This document shows, one piece after another, positions 43,928 through 52,969 of a DNA stretch of 64,000 nucleotides; within the stretch, counting starts at the first letter, position 1, and each line of letters opens with the position of its first letter. Under the pieces are notes generated by a model, which was not told where the DNA came from, made no database searches, and saw nothing but the letters and a program-made list of their open reading frames with translations. Both the position numbers and the translations under genes were made by a program. Source of the DNA: Pelosinus sp. UFO1 (GTDB taxonomy: Bacteria; Bacillota; Negativicutes; DSM-13327); assembly GCF_000725345.1 (NCBI RefSeq), contig NZ_CP008852.1:4084001-4148000 (forward strand), read 5' to 3'.

Positions 43928-45616
43928 TTAGAACTTAAACCTTGCAACAACTTCTTGCAACTCTACGGCCATATGTGCCAGTGCTTGACTGGAAGAAGCA
44001 ATTTCTTGCATAGAGGCAGATTGTTCCTCCGTAGCTGCAGAAACAGTTTGGGTTTGACCACTTATATCATTACTAATTTGATCAACTTTTTGGATATAAA
44101 CACCGACTTCTTGGCTATCATTGACCATCTGCTGAATGGAACTAGAAATATCTTTACTTTGATCCGATACTTGGCTAATTAGCTTAGAAATCTCCGCAAA
44201 TGATGTCCCAGCAACATTTACTACATTGATACCCGTACTTACCTCACGAGTTCCTTCCTCCATTGCGTTAACTGCTTTGTCAGTTTCTCCTTGAATTTCA
44301 CTAATCAAAGTGGCAATCTGTTTTGCTGCTTCTTGAGACTGTTCCGCTAGTTTTCTGACTTCATCCGCTACCACAGCAAAACCCTTACCTTGTTCTCCTG
44401 CCCGAGCAGCTTCAATTGCAGCATTTAGAGCCAACAAGTTGGTTTGACCTGCGATACTGGAAATAGCATCAACAATTTGCCCGATCTCTTTTGAACGCTC
44501 ACCAAGGTTAGTGATCACTTCTGAAGACTCGCCCACTTTTCTATCAATTGTACCCATTTGTTTAACAGCTGCCTCAATAGCACGCCTCCCCTTTTCTGCG
44601 GCATCGGCAGCTTGATCACTTATGTTCATAGAATTAACTGCATTACCTGCAACCTGTTGAATACCAGTTGCCATCTTATCCGTAGTCGTTACAGTCTCAC
44701 TGATATTCTGGCGTTGTTTCTCTGTATCTTCTGCCACTTCAATAATTGTCATCGCTACTTGTGTAGCGGCTTGCGCTGATTGCTCTGCACTCGCAGTTAA
44801 TTCCTCAGAAGATGCCGCAACCTGTTCTGCGGAAACCGATACTTGACGAATAATCGTCCTAAGGTTAGAAAGCATTTGGTTAAAGGCCACAGCGAGTTGT
44901 CCAATTTCATCACTCGACTGATAGCTAATATTCTCAATCGATAAGTCGCCATTGGCTATTTTGCTAGCAGCTTTGGCAACTTCACCCACTGGGCGTGAAA
45001 TACTGCGGGAAACTAAAAAAGCGATGATCATAGACATAATAATTACAATAATATTAACCACAACGAGGATAGTACGGGAACTTTTCGCATCCTCTGCATA
45101 TTTTCCTTGCTCTTGCTTTACGTAATCTTTAGTAGAACTAACTAGCTCTTCGGTAGCGCTCATTGTAGCTTTATAAGGCTTTCCAGCTTGAGACATATAG
45201 ATAGCCACTTCATCTAGTTTATTTCCTTGTTTAGCAGCCATAGATTTTTCTGCTATTTCTTCATAAGCTGCTTTTTCTTTTTTAATCGTTATCAAGAACT
45301 GATTGGATTTTTCGGTATGAAGACTTTTTTCCAGCCAAGTTATCCGTTCATTAGCTTTTGTTTTATATTCATTATAAACTTTAATATCATTGGGGTCCCC
45401 GGTAAAATTAAATCGGCGCATGACAACGGCTTCATTTGCAATATCTGAAGCAGCCCCCTGCACCATTTCCATTTTTTCAATATTTACTTTGCTAAACTCT
45501 TGATAAGATGACGTTATCTCACCAATTTTCCAGTATGTAAACCCACTCATCAGAATAACGAGAGTCAAAACAACGAGAAAACCTCCTGTTATTTTCTTTC
45601 CTACGGTCAAGTTCAT
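43928..45616 (-). CDS. Methyl-accepting chemotaxis protein
   Basis: 562 aa from the ATG at 45616 ([12 protein letters not shown]) behind AAGGAGGATTATTT; 46 extra upstream codons lack a ribosome site. Membrane segment 1 at residues about 11-30, a four-helix-bundle (4HB_MCP) ligand domain to about 180, membrane segment 2 ([20 protein letters not shown]), HAMP, then MCPsignal with the hairpin tip [16 protein letters not shown]. The end has no CheR/CheB pentapeptide. Stimulus unknown. Confidence 0.95.
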   Translation of the reverse strand: MNLTVGKKITGGFLVVLTLVILMSGFTYWKIGEITSSYQEFSKVNIEKMEMVQGAASDIANEAVVMRRFNFTGDPNDIKVYNEYKTKANERITWLEKSLHTEKSNQFLITIKKEKAAYEEIAEKSMAAKQGNKLDEVAIYMSQAGKPYKATMSATEELVSSTKDYVKQEQGKYAEDAKSSRTILVVVNIIVIIMSMIIAFLVSRSISRPVGEVAKAASKIANGDLSIENISYQSSDEIGQLAVAFNQMLSNLRTIIRQVSVSAEQVAASSEELTASAEQSAQAATQVAMTIIEVAEDTEKQRQNISETVTTTDKMATGIQQVAGNAVNSMNISDQAADAAEKGRRAIEAAVKQMGTIDRKVGESSEVITNLGERSKEIGQIVDAISSIAGQTNLLALNAAIEAARAGEQGKGFAVVADEVRKLAEQSQEAAKQIATLISEIQGETDKAVNAMEEGTREVSTGINVVNVAGTSFAEISKLISQVSDQSKDISSSIQQMVNDSQEVGVYIQKVDQISNDISGQTQTVSAATEEQSASMQEIASSSQALAHMAVELQEVVARFKF

Positions 45617-46068
45617 AAATAATCCTCCTTTTTTTATAAAGACATTATTGCTAAAGATAAAAAGTAGCTTACTATAAAGGCTCCCACCCCTAAATATAAG
45701 CTTACATCCACCAGCCGATATGTTATTATTACTTAGATGCGACGAGACTTTCATCCCAGCATTTTAAAAGGATATCAATACAATCACTAAACTATACAGC
45801 TAAATTTCGACAAAATAATATAAACTCCTTTTCAATATGTCATTATTTTACCAAATTTTAAATTGTTTCTCTGTTTATCCCATATGCCAATAGTCCTAAT
45901 TAAAGCTTACGCTAGGTACTAATTAAGTAAACGGATAGGATTTATAATAATCATGAAGATGGACGCAACGAAACCCAGTTCTCATATTGAGAGCTGGGTT
46001 TCTTAAATAGCATTCACATGCCCTGTTAGACCTTTTGAAACCATTAAACTTCCTCATTATTTATGAAG
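45617..46068. other. Spacer with one terminator-like hairpin
   Basis: Contains the stem GAAACCCAG-T-TCTCA/TGAGA-G-CTGGGTTTC at 45970-46002 (one mismatch, weak T-run), which may end the HAD gene transcript. No gene, riboswitch or sigma-28 promoter found in the rest. Confidence 0.5.
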
Positions 46069-46422
46069 CTAGGATTTTTTATTCCACGGTTTAAAGCTTT
46101 TAATCTTATCTAATAAACCTTCTGTTTTACCGTCAAAGGTAATGGCTCGATCATCAACAATAACAACTGCTGGGGGTTTTTCATCGGTTACGTCATCCAC
46201 TGTTATATCATATTTTTTTAACCATGCATTGATTCCTTCAATTCCTCCAGGCTGATAACACCTTGAAGAAACAACAACTACACGATAATGCTTACGTATT
46301 TCAGCAATGGCTTCCTTAATACCCTCCACTGGAGGATCAGGAATTACACCAGCACCTTGCCAACGACTAGTATAGCTGTTAATAACTCCATCAAAATCAA
46401 ATATTACCGTTTGTTTTTTCAT
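46069..46422 (-). CDS. Small HAD-like hydrolase
   Basis: 117 aa, third of three consecutive ATGs chosen because GGAGG is too close to the first. HAD motif I VIFDFDGVINSY (nucleophile Asp and DxD), motif II VVVSSRC, and motif IV AVVIVDDRAITFDG. No cap domain, so it acts on a larger substrate or is a minimal phosphatase. Resembles the short HAD proteins also seen in phages. Monocistronic. Confidence 0.85.
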   Translation of the reverse strand: MKKQTVIFDFDGVINSYTSRWQGAGVIPDPPVEGIKEAIAEIRKHYRVVVVSSRCYQPGGIEGINAWLKKYDITVDDVTDEKPPAVVIVDDRAITFDGKTEGLLDKIKSFKPWNKKS

Positions 46423-46638
46423 CATCATACCTCCTTATAACATCAGTATTCCCCATATAGTTTAAAAAACATTTTTGCTTATAAAACATATCTCTCATAG
46501 AAGTTTTTTGGGAACATTCTTTCATAATCAATTACGCTTTCTTAATTTTTTGTGTAAAGTTATCTTATTTAGAGTATTTAGCAGGTAATAGTAGATCTCC
46601 TGTAGAAAGCATCAGGCTAAGAGAGGTGATTACGTATT

Positions 46639-47406
46639 ATGTGCTTAATTTTATTCGCTTACCAACACCATCCTAACTATCCTTTGATTGTGGCTGCCAA
46701 TCGTGATGAATATTATGCTCGTCCCAGTGCACCAGCCCAATATTGGTCTGATCATCCTCATATTTTAGCTGGAAGAGATCTAAAGGAACTGGGAACTTGG
46801 ATGGGTATAACTGTTCATGGACGTTTTGCTACCTTAACTAATTATCGCGACCCTCAACGTCATTCTGACGAGGCTTTATCTCGAGGCCATTTAGTTGCTG
46901 ACTTTCTTCACAATCAACAACCACCACATGAATACCTAGAAAAAATCGAAAAACAAGCTAAGCAGTATAATGGTTTTAATTTACTTGTTGGTGATCTGCA
47001 ATCTTTATGGTATTACAGCAACCAACAGGAACAAATACAACGGGTTACGCCTGGAGTTCACGGTCTTTGCAATCAGCTTCTGAATACGCCCTGGCCCAAA
47101 CTTTTAAACGGCCGCAAGCAATTGGCGCAATGCCTTACTGGAGAAACAGTTTCTGAAGCGGATTTATGGGACATTTTAACTAATGTTGAAAAAGCACCGG
47201 ATGCTACTTTACCCAATACAGGTGTTAGTTTAGAATGGGAGCGTACCTTATCTTCTATCTTTATTGAAAGTCCGGAATATGGGACACGCTCTTCTACCAT
47301 ATTACTAGTAGGACATGATGGATCGGTTAAATTTGTTGAAAGAACATATCACTCATCTCTATCTTCTTGGCAGGAAGTCTCCTATCAACTTAAGCTCAAA
47401 CTTTAA
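46639..47406 (+). CDS. NRDE/TANGO2 family protein
   Basis: 255 aa. Begins MCLILFAYQ with the name-giving motif VAANRDEYYARPS, followed by LAGRDLKELGTWMG and TNYRDP, all typical of the Ser/Thr-Arg-Asp-Glu family. Cys2 may be an N-terminal nucleophile after Met removal. TANGO2 homologues are linked to heme and lipid metabolism in eukaryotes; bacterial function is not settled. AGAGGTGATTACGTATT precedes the ATG. Confidence 0.93.
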   Translation: MCLILFAYQHHPNYPLIVAANRDEYYARPSAPAQYWSDHPHILAGRDLKELGTWMGITVHGRFATLTNYRDPQRHSDEALSRGHLVADFLHNQQPPHEYLEKIEKQAKQYNGFNLLVGDLQSLWYYSNQQEQIQRVTPGVHGLCNQLLNTPWPKLLNGRKQLAQCLTGETVSEADLWDILTNVEKAPDATLPNTGVSLEWERTLSSIFIESPEYGTRSSTILLVGHDGSVKFVERTYHSSLSSWQEVSYQLKLKL

Positions 47407-47491
47407 GACATATTGCATAGTACCCATGTTTGGATGTCGATAGGGTTGATACTAAGAAGCTATATTAGAAAAAATGTATACCTACCTAAAG

Positions 47492-47530
47492 TAAAGAAAG
47501 CGAATGCCAAAAAGGCATCCGCTTTCTTTA
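47492..47530. terminator. Bidirectional intrinsic terminator
   Basis: 17-bp stem around AAAGAAAGCG with one mismatch, loop AAAAA, between the NRDE gene and the convergent CBS gene. Confidence 0.92.
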
Positions 47531-47565
47531 TTTTAGTATCTCACTTGCTTTTCTACCACTCTTTT

Positions 47566-47979
47566 TTAATAATTGACATCACAGGATTTTTTGGCAAAAT
47601 ACTCAATAATCTCACTACGACGAATGATTCCGATAAAGATCCCACTATCATCCACCACAGGGACAAAGTTTTGTGCGATAGCCAAACAAAGTAATCCTTC
47701 CATCTCTGCATTTACTCGCACTGGATTGTTTATCATCCGCAAGGGAATTTCTTTTATCATAACCCGCTCAGTATCAGCAAAGGTTAATCCTGGTGTATTT
47801 TTCATTTTCCATAATAGATCACCTTCTGTAATTGTCCCAGCATATTTACCATGCTCATCAATGAGAGGAACAGCTGTATAACGGTGATATTCCATTTTCT
47901 CAAGGGTTTGCCGCATAGTACTATTATCCGGCAAATAAACTACTTCGCTTTTTGGAATCAAAAAAAATGCTATATTCAT
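47566..47979 (-). CDS. Two-CBS-domain protein
   Basis: 137 aa, two CBS motifs and nothing else. Repeat 1 (residues 10-75): MRQTLEKMEYHRYTAVPLIDEHGKY with the GTITEGDLLW end; repeat 2 (residues about 80-135): VRVNAEMEGLLCLAIAQNFVPVVDDSG and GIIRRSEIIEYF. Such proteins bind adenine nucleotides as regulators. GGAGGATTATTTTCT precedes the ATG. Partner unknown. Confidence 0.92.
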   Translation of the reverse strand: MNIAFFLIPKSEVVYLPDNSTMRQTLEKMEYHRYTAVPLIDEHGKYAGTITEGDLLWKMKNTPGLTFADTERVMIKEIPLRMINNPVRVNAEMEGLLCLAIAQNFVPVVDDSGIFIGIIRRSEIIEYFAKKSCDVNY

Positions 47980-48152
47980 AGAAAATAATCCTCCAACTTT
48001 ACTATTCTACTTACTGTTATATTAGATAGCCCACAGAATAGTACCTAATTTCGGATAATCTTAAATTAGATGACTATAGCTAATAATATTACCATGCATG
48101 GCGAAGCTTTGGCAAGTTTGACTGGGGGTTTGCTCTACCAGATAGCATAGAA

Positions 48153-48190
48153 AAAAGTTCCATTTACCTCATTATGCAAATGGAACTTTT
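48153..48190. terminator. Intrinsic terminator of the M20 peptidase gene
   Basis: 13-bp stem AAAAGTTCCATTT/AAATGGAACTTTT with a 12-base loop. Confidence 0.88.
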
Positions 48191-48211
48191 ATTATACCTA
48201 CACTCAGATAC

Positions 48212-49456
48212 TTAGTTAATTTCAGGCCACTTCCCAGTTAATTCAAGAATAAAACAAACCAATGCCACGGTGCGAGGAACTGCAGTTTTTAGATCAACAG
48301 ATTCATGATCCGTATGTTCATCATAGTTTTCTACCCCCAAGGCATCAATTGTAGGAACGTATTTGGCAGCACGATTCCCATCAGTAAGCCCGCCGGCTAT
48401 CCATTCAACAACATCAGCATTATACTCACGTTTTACTATCTTTTTAAACATATCAACTAATATTTGTGCCTGTGGTGTTTTCTCCATTGGACCTGTCTTG
48501 ATGCCGCCAGTCACAGTGACTTTAGTTCCAGGAACAACGGTTTTATGGGGAAGATCCTTTATTTCTCGATCAAGACGTTGCTGCTCTGCAACACTGAAAC
48601 AACGAACATTAATTTTAGCAAAGGCATCTTTAGGAATCGAGTTAATTTTTTGATTACTTGAACCAATTACACCCACATTGATCGTGTTATCTGGGATAAA
48701 TTGGCCATGGTCTTGAATACCTTTTTCTTTTAGTTTCTCCATTGTAAGGCTGCTAGGGTCATCCGATAAGGGACTAGCCATCTTATATAATAAACTAATT
48801 TGATTTCCAAGCTCCATAATAGCATTTGCTGAGATCTGAGAAGCGTTTCCATGGTGTCCTGCAATGCCCTCAACTTGAATTTCATAATTAGCACTACCTT
48901 TGCGTTGCGTCACAATCCCCCAATTAGGGCGAGCAGTGTCCATTATAATACACATATCAACTTGTTGAGCAAGTTCTGCAACGATCTCTTCAGCAGTCGA
49001 TGACCCGCCTTCTTCCTCACCATTATAATAGAGGATTATTTCTTTAAAATTATCATAATTTAAATCCTTAAGAGTTTGCATTGAATAAATCGTTTGGACA
49101 ACGGTTGCTTTATCATCCCCTACGCCAGGTCCGTAAGCAAACATATTTTCGTCCACTCTGAATGGACGTTTCTGAGCTTCTCCCTTTTCAAATACAGTAT
49201 CTACATGAGCAATTAATAATAGTCGTAACGATCCCTTGCCTGTAAAGCGTACAATTGTGTGAGTAGCTCTTGGATTTTTTCGATACTCTACACTTGCTCC
49301 AAGCGCTTCCAATCTTGCTCCTACAATTTTTGCAACAGCATCAGTACCCTCTGCATCACCATTACCAGAATCAATATTAGTCAGTTTTTCTAACTCGTTA
49401 ATAAAATCAGGTAAATAATTAGCAACAATCTCTTTTACTTTTTTACTATCTATCAT
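48212..49456 (-). CDS. M20 family metallopeptidase (carboxypeptidase G2-like)
   Basis: 414 aa; the second of two adjacent ATGs is chosen because GGGGG lies too near the first. Zinc motif LLIAHVDTVFEKGEAQKRPF (H and D ligands), GPGVGDDKA (bridging Asp), YNGEEEGGSS (catalytic and ligand Glu), DTARPNWG and the dimer-domain IAGHHGNASQ. Similar to glutamate carboxypeptidase (CPG2). No signal peptide, so cytosolic. It is divergent from a DcuC-type carboxylate carrier, suggesting processing of an imported N-acyl or peptide carboxylate. Confidence 0.93.
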   Translation of the reverse strand: MIDSKKVKEIVANYLPDFINELEKLTNIDSGNGDAEGTDAVAKIVGARLEALGASVEYRKNPRATHTIVRFTGKGSLRLLLIAHVDTVFEKGEAQKRPFRVDENMFAYGPGVGDDKATVVQTIYSMQTLKDLNYDNFKEIILYYNGEEEGGSSTAEEIVAELAQQVDMCIIMDTARPNWGIVTQRKGSANYEIQVEGIAGHHGNASQISANAIMELGNQISLLYKMASPLSDDPSSLTMEKLKEKGIQDHGQFIPDNTINVGVIGSSNQKINSIPKDAFAKINVRCFSVAEQQRLDREIKDLPHKTVVPGTKVTVTGGIKTGPMEKTPQAQILVDMFKKIVKREYNADVVEWIAGGLTDGNRAAKYVPTIDALGVENYDEHTDHESVDLKTAVPRTVALVCFILELTGKWPEIN

Positions 49457-49459
49457 CAT

Positions 49460-49858
49460 GAATCCCCCTATAGTTACTATGTATTCTGTAAAATCACTGC
49501 TCTATAGTTACCTCATTATTCTATCATGATTCGTAGTAATATTTAAGTAATATTCTGAATGAATGATTATCTACTAATCAGTAACTAGGCAATGTCCTCT
49601 GAAAACTATATACTACAAATGTTGAATTTGCAATATTTTTAAAAGAGGGATTTTTCAGAATATGTCTAATATAATATTGTGTAAGTGTCTCTTGTAGGAG
49701 AACAGTCCTGCAAGCTTGCATCCCGCTATCACTATTTTGCTTATCTTGCTACAAGAAATTATATTAATTTTTTTGGGGTAATAAAAAAACAGCAGAAAAG
49801 TCAAGAGGAGGCATGGAGCGGTCAGACCTTATTCTTCATCAATAAAGGAGGTACATAG
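49460..49858. other. Divergent spacer with a stem-loop
   Basis: AT-rich. A 9-bp stem CTTGTAGGA/TCCTGCAAG (one G-T pair) with 6-base loop at 49691-49714 may belong to the carrier leader. No T-box or known riboswitch sequence is seen. Confidence 0.5.
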
Positions 49859-51223
49859 TTGAATATTGTTCTTTCGTTAATCGTCACTTTTTGGGTAGGT
49901 TTCCTTATTGTTAAAAAGTATAAACCACAACCTGTTCTGTTTATCGCTGGATTAATTCTTATGTTTGCAGCAGTAGCCCTTGGTCTCGGGCGAATCCTAC
50001 CAGTTAAAGAGAGTACGGGATTAGTTCTGTTTGATGCATTTGAATTTATCAAGCAAACTTTTAGTTCTCGTGCAGCTGGTCTAGGTCTTAATATCATGGC
50101 TGTGGGCGGCTTTGCTCGCTACATGGATCATATCGGTGCCAGTAAGGCTTTAGTTAAACTGACAATCAAACCATTATTGGCCCTCCGCTCTCCATATATT
50201 GTTATGTCCGCCGCGTGGATAGTAGGAATGCTTTTAGGGTTATGCATCAACAGTGCCTCTGGCCTAGCAATGCTGCTCATGGTTACTATGTTCCCCGTCC
50301 TCATCAGTCTTGGCGTTAGTCGCTTATCTGCTACTGCGGTTATTGCTACTACCCTTTGCTTGGACTGGAGCCCCAGTGATACAGGTACGATTCTCTCTGC
50401 TGTCACTGCCGGTATTGATCCAGTAATCTATTGGACCAATTACCAAATTCCCATAGCAGCCGTAGTGATACCAGTGGTTGCAGTACTCCATTTCTTTGTA
50501 CAAAAATGGTTTGACAAGCGTGAAGGTCATGTCGTCCAAGCGACTACCTTTACCGAAGCTGAAACGGATGAAAAATTGCCGCCGATGATTTACGCAATAC
50601 TGCCAGCCCTGCCTTTGGCTTTAATCTTGATCTTCAGTAGCCTTTGGATTAGTTGGATTAAAATGGATATCATTAAAGCCATGTTTATTGGTGTGGCTAT
50701 CGGTATGATTTTTGAATATTTCCGTTACCGGGATGGGAAAAAAGTTCTTGCAGATATTCAATCCTTTTTTGATGGCCTAGGTATGCAGATGGCCAACGTT
50801 ATCACGCTAATTGTAGCTGGTGAAACCTTCGCTAAAGGTCTTACCACCATTGGCACTATTGATGCAATCATAGCTTCCGCCCAAAGCTCAGGTTTTGGTG
50901 CTATCGGCATGATTCTCGTTATGATCGGTATTATCGCTATTTCATCAGTAGTCATGGGCTCGGGCAATGCACCATTTTTTGCCTTTGCAGCGTTAACCCC
51001 TACTGTTGCCGCCAAAATGTCGATTGCACCCGTGGTTATGCTATTACCCATGCACTTTGCCGCAAGTGCTGCCCGCACAATGTCACCAATTACTGCGGTT
51101 ATCGTAGTTGCTTCCAGTATGGGTAACGTATCGCCCTTTGATGTAGTCAAACGGACCGCAATTCCTATGGCTGGAGCCTTAATTACCCTTGTTGCCGCAA
51201 ACTTCCTTTTCTTTTATAGATAA
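49859..51223 (+). CDS. dcuC: DcuC-type C4-dicarboxylate carrier
   Basis: 454 aa, TTG start with AAAGGAGGTACATAG upstream. About twelve membrane segments; motifs INSASGLAMLLMVTMFPVL, TLCLDWSPSDTG and a C-terminal half with SSVVMGSGNAPFFAFAAL and the APVVMLLPMHFAASAARTMSP block are characteristic of the DcuC family. Anaerobic uptake, exchange or efflux of succinate/fumarate-type acids is the family role. It is divergent from the M20 peptidase gene. Its TAA stop coincides with the first bases of the 105-bp repeat. Confidence 0.92.
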   Translation: MNIVLSLIVTFWVGFLIVKKYKPQPVLFIAGLILMFAAVALGLGRILPVKESTGLVLFDAFEFIKQTFSSRAAGLGLNIMAVGGFARYMDHIGASKALVKLTIKPLLALRSPYIVMSAAWIVGMLLGLCINSASGLAMLLMVTMFPVLISLGVSRLSATAVIATTLCLDWSPSDTGTILSAVTAGIDPVIYWTNYQIPIAAVVIPVVAVLHFFVQKWFDKREGHVVQATTFTEAETDEKLPPMIYAILPALPLALILIFSSLWISWIKMDIIKAMFIGVAIGMIFEYFRYRDGKKVLADIQSFFDGLGMQMANVITLIVAGETFAKGLTTIGTIDAIIASAQSSGFGAIGMILVMIGIIAISSVVMGSGNAPFFAFAALTPTVAAKMSIAPVVMLLPMHFAASAARTMSPITAVIVVASSMGNVSPFDVVKRTAIPMAGALITLVAANFLFFYR

Positions 51224-51324
51224 GAAAAGACTTGGTTTAGGCCAAGTCCTCAGACGCAGGCAGAATCCTTAGTCGTTCTTACTTGGAATCAAGGAAGTGT
51301 TATACTTTCTGATTCCGTAAAAAA
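51220..51324. repeat. 105-bp repeat element, copy A
   Basis: Starts ATAAGAAAAGACTTGG and ends CTTTCTGATTCCGTAAAAAA. Inside are a GACTTGG/CCAAGTC hairpin and a GGAATCA/TGATTCC hairpin. On the minus strand the first is followed by TTTTCTTAT, so the element reads as an RNA ending in an intrinsic terminator. Its first bases supply the carrier gene's stop. Confidence 0.85.
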
Positions 51325-51388
51325 TGTATTACTAAAAGTTTAGGTTATCTAAATAACAGCCATTTTCTCAAGCAGGGCCGCTATTTAC

Positions 51389-51494
51389 ATAAGAAAAGAC
51401 TTGGCTTGTGCCAAGTCCTCGGACGCAGACAGAAGCCTTAGTCGCTCTTACTTGGAATCAAGAAAATGTTATACTTCCTGATTCCGCAAAAAAA
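51389..51494. repeat. 105-bp repeat element, copy B
   Basis: Direct copy of element A, 64 bp away, about 85 percent identical by eye. Stems GACTTGG/CCAAGTC and GGAATCA/TGATTCC are intact while loop bases differ (TTTAGG versus CTTGTG), as in conserved RNA structure. The right end merges with a terminator. Confidence 0.85.
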
Positions 51495-51534
51495 GCAAGC
51501 TACTCTTCCAATAGGAAGGTCGCTTGCTTTTTTT
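51488..51534. terminator. Bidirectional intrinsic terminator
   Basis: 13-bp stem AAAAAAAGCAAGC/GCTTGCTTTTTTT, with an inner TTCC/GGAA pairing in the 21-base loop; between the repeats and the convergent secreted-protein gene. Confidence 0.92.
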
Positions 51535-51535
51535 A

Positions 51536-52453
51536 TTATTTACTTTCCGAGAAAGTTTCAATGGAATTTAGTACATCACCATCAAAACTAAGTTTTTTAC
51601 TACCATAAATCCAAACTGAATCATCTTCTTCTATGCCAACTGGCTTGCCCCAACTCAAAAGAATTTCTCCTTTGGTCATGCCTTCTTCTACAATTCCCTT
51701 TTCAATTTTACTCCACAAATCACCAGACCAGCCGAGGCTAATCCTTGGATCTTCTGTAAATAATGCATCCTGCCAAGGAGGCGTCTGAGTCCAAGATTGA
51801 ACTGGTATATTAGTCCAACTATAAGCAATCGGTAATATCGCCTTTTCACCATTCACTGAAACAATCAACCAAATAGGTTCTTGCGACTGATTACCTGCAT
51901 ATACATCAACCACAGTAACTGGAGCACCAATAATAGTAGCTACAGTCACCGGCGTTTCGTATGGGTCGTATAGCCCAGATAGCTCTCTAAACTTTGGATA
52001 AATGGTTTTTCCTAGAAATTGCTGACGTGCATTATCTAGATCGGAAGTTAACACCAGTCCTTCTAATTGCCCACGCATAGTGCGCCCAACCAACTTCTCT
52101 CCCGTATCTTTTACCGTCATATAAACCATATACTCCTGCTGATGATAGCCAGCTGCAAAAGGTACTACTTCAGTTACTTTAACTTGTTTTCCTACATGCT
52201 GCGCATAAGGAATACGAACAGAGTTATCTCCCTTCAATCCCTGAGTAGCTTGGTCCACTTTAAAAATCTCGTACCCAGCAGCTTGCTTCTCAGCAGGTAA
52301 AGTTAGAAATGTGAAACTGTTCCCTACCCATTGATCAACCTTTATATTAACTGAAGATGCTTCATTAGATGCCGCAGCCCAAACTGAACCAGTCGTCCCA
52401 AATCCTATTAGTAAACTCAATACCAACAAAATACGTAAACCAAAATGTTTCAT
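51536..52453 (-). CDS. Secreted protein with BamE/SmpA-like C-terminal repeat
   Basis: 305 aa with a clear signal peptide (LRILLVLSLLIGFGTTGSVWAAA). The central part has beta-rich, unassigned sequence (EIFKVDQATQGLKGD, LVLTSDLDNARQQFLGKTIYP). The C-terminus, EEGMTKGEILLSWGKPVGIEEDDS then VWIYGSKKLSFDGDVL, has the GMTxxEVxxxxGxP...W.Y pattern of SmpA/OmlA (BamE) repeats, found in envelope proteins. GGGGGGATAAGAA before the ATG. It probably works in the periplasm or on the outer envelope; function unknown. Confidence 0.85.
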   Translation of the reverse strand: MKHFGLRILLVLSLLIGFGTTGSVWAAASNEASSVNIKVDQWVGNSFTFLTLPAEKQAAGYEIFKVDQATQGLKGDNSVRIPYAQHVGKQVKVTEVVPFAAGYHQQEYMVYMTVKDTGEKLVGRTMRGQLEGLVLTSDLDNARQQFLGKTIYPKFRELSGLYDPYETPVTVATIIGAPVTVVDVYAGNQSQEPIWLIVSVNGEKAILPIAYSWTNIPVQSWTQTPPWQDALFTEDPRISLGWSGDLWSKIEKGIVEEGMTKGEILLSWGKPVGIEEDDSVWIYGSKKLSFDGDVLNSIETFSESK

Positions 52454-52787
52454 TTCTTATCCCCCCGTTTTATTTTTCCTATGACAAATGTGAATGATCC
52501 GTACCTCTACCTAATTTTTCGTATGAGGTTCACCAAGCAACTAATCAAAACATGCTGATTAAGAATAATAAAAACCCCTACGTGTACGATTCCATGTCTG
52601 TCATCTAGCAGATCTACTGTCTCAATCTCGTGGCGGTCAAATATCTTACTTCTATTAATTTTTATAAATGACAATAAATTTAAAAATATCATACTACGGA
52701 TAATTATTATTGTCAAATATCAGTTTAATTTTACCATTTTTCTCACAATATATGCCATCCAATTTAGCACACCAACGATCCTATAAA

Positions 52788-52829
52788 AGGAGGCAGCCAG
52801 CACTAGTTTTACAGTGCTGGCTGCCTCCT
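52788..52829 (-). terminator. 17-bp stem-loop with leftward T-run
   Basis: Perfect 17-bp stem AGGAGGCAGCCAGCACT/complement, 8-base loop. On the minus strand it is followed by TTTTATAGG. No gene ends just upstream of it; the QueG-like gene has its own terminator 100 bp earlier. Confidence 0.8.
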
Positions 52830-52931
52830 AATAGATGACTGATGCAATCGACTTGATGTTGAGAAATGCTTACCATGGACTTTGAATTACATTCGTGTTG
52901 CATAGGTATCGCAGGTATTTTATAATAGGCA

Positions 52932-52968
52932 AAAGAGCACCTACTTCTTATATAAGTAGGTGCTCTTT
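52932..52968. terminator. Intrinsic terminator of the QueG-like operon
   Basis: 15-bp stem AAAGAGCACCTACTT/AAGTAGGTGCTCTTT with loop CTTATAT, starting 2 bp after the stop codon. Confidence 0.92.
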
Positions 52969-52969
52969 A

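Larger units (their letters stand above)
52454..52969. other. Gene-free spacer with two strong stem-loops
   Basis: A 69-codon minus frame inside lacks a ribosome site and protein-like composition. Two strong hairpins (52788-52829 and 52932-52968) bracket about 100 bp, which could be an independent small-RNA unit read leftwards. Confidence 0.5.

Noticed and set aside
45617-46068. Riboswitch or sigma-28 promoter before the chemoreceptor
   Set aside because: GCCGATAT occurs only on the opposite strand with no TAAA at the right spacing, and no riboswitch core is visible.
47413-47694. 93-codon plus frame after the NRDE gene
   Set aside because: It runs straight through the strong terminator at 47492-47530 and overlaps the end of the CBS gene on the other strand.
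52507-52716. 69-codon minus-strand frame
   Set aside because: No ribosome site, Ile/Leu-rich without a coherent domain, and located in a spacer full of structural elements.
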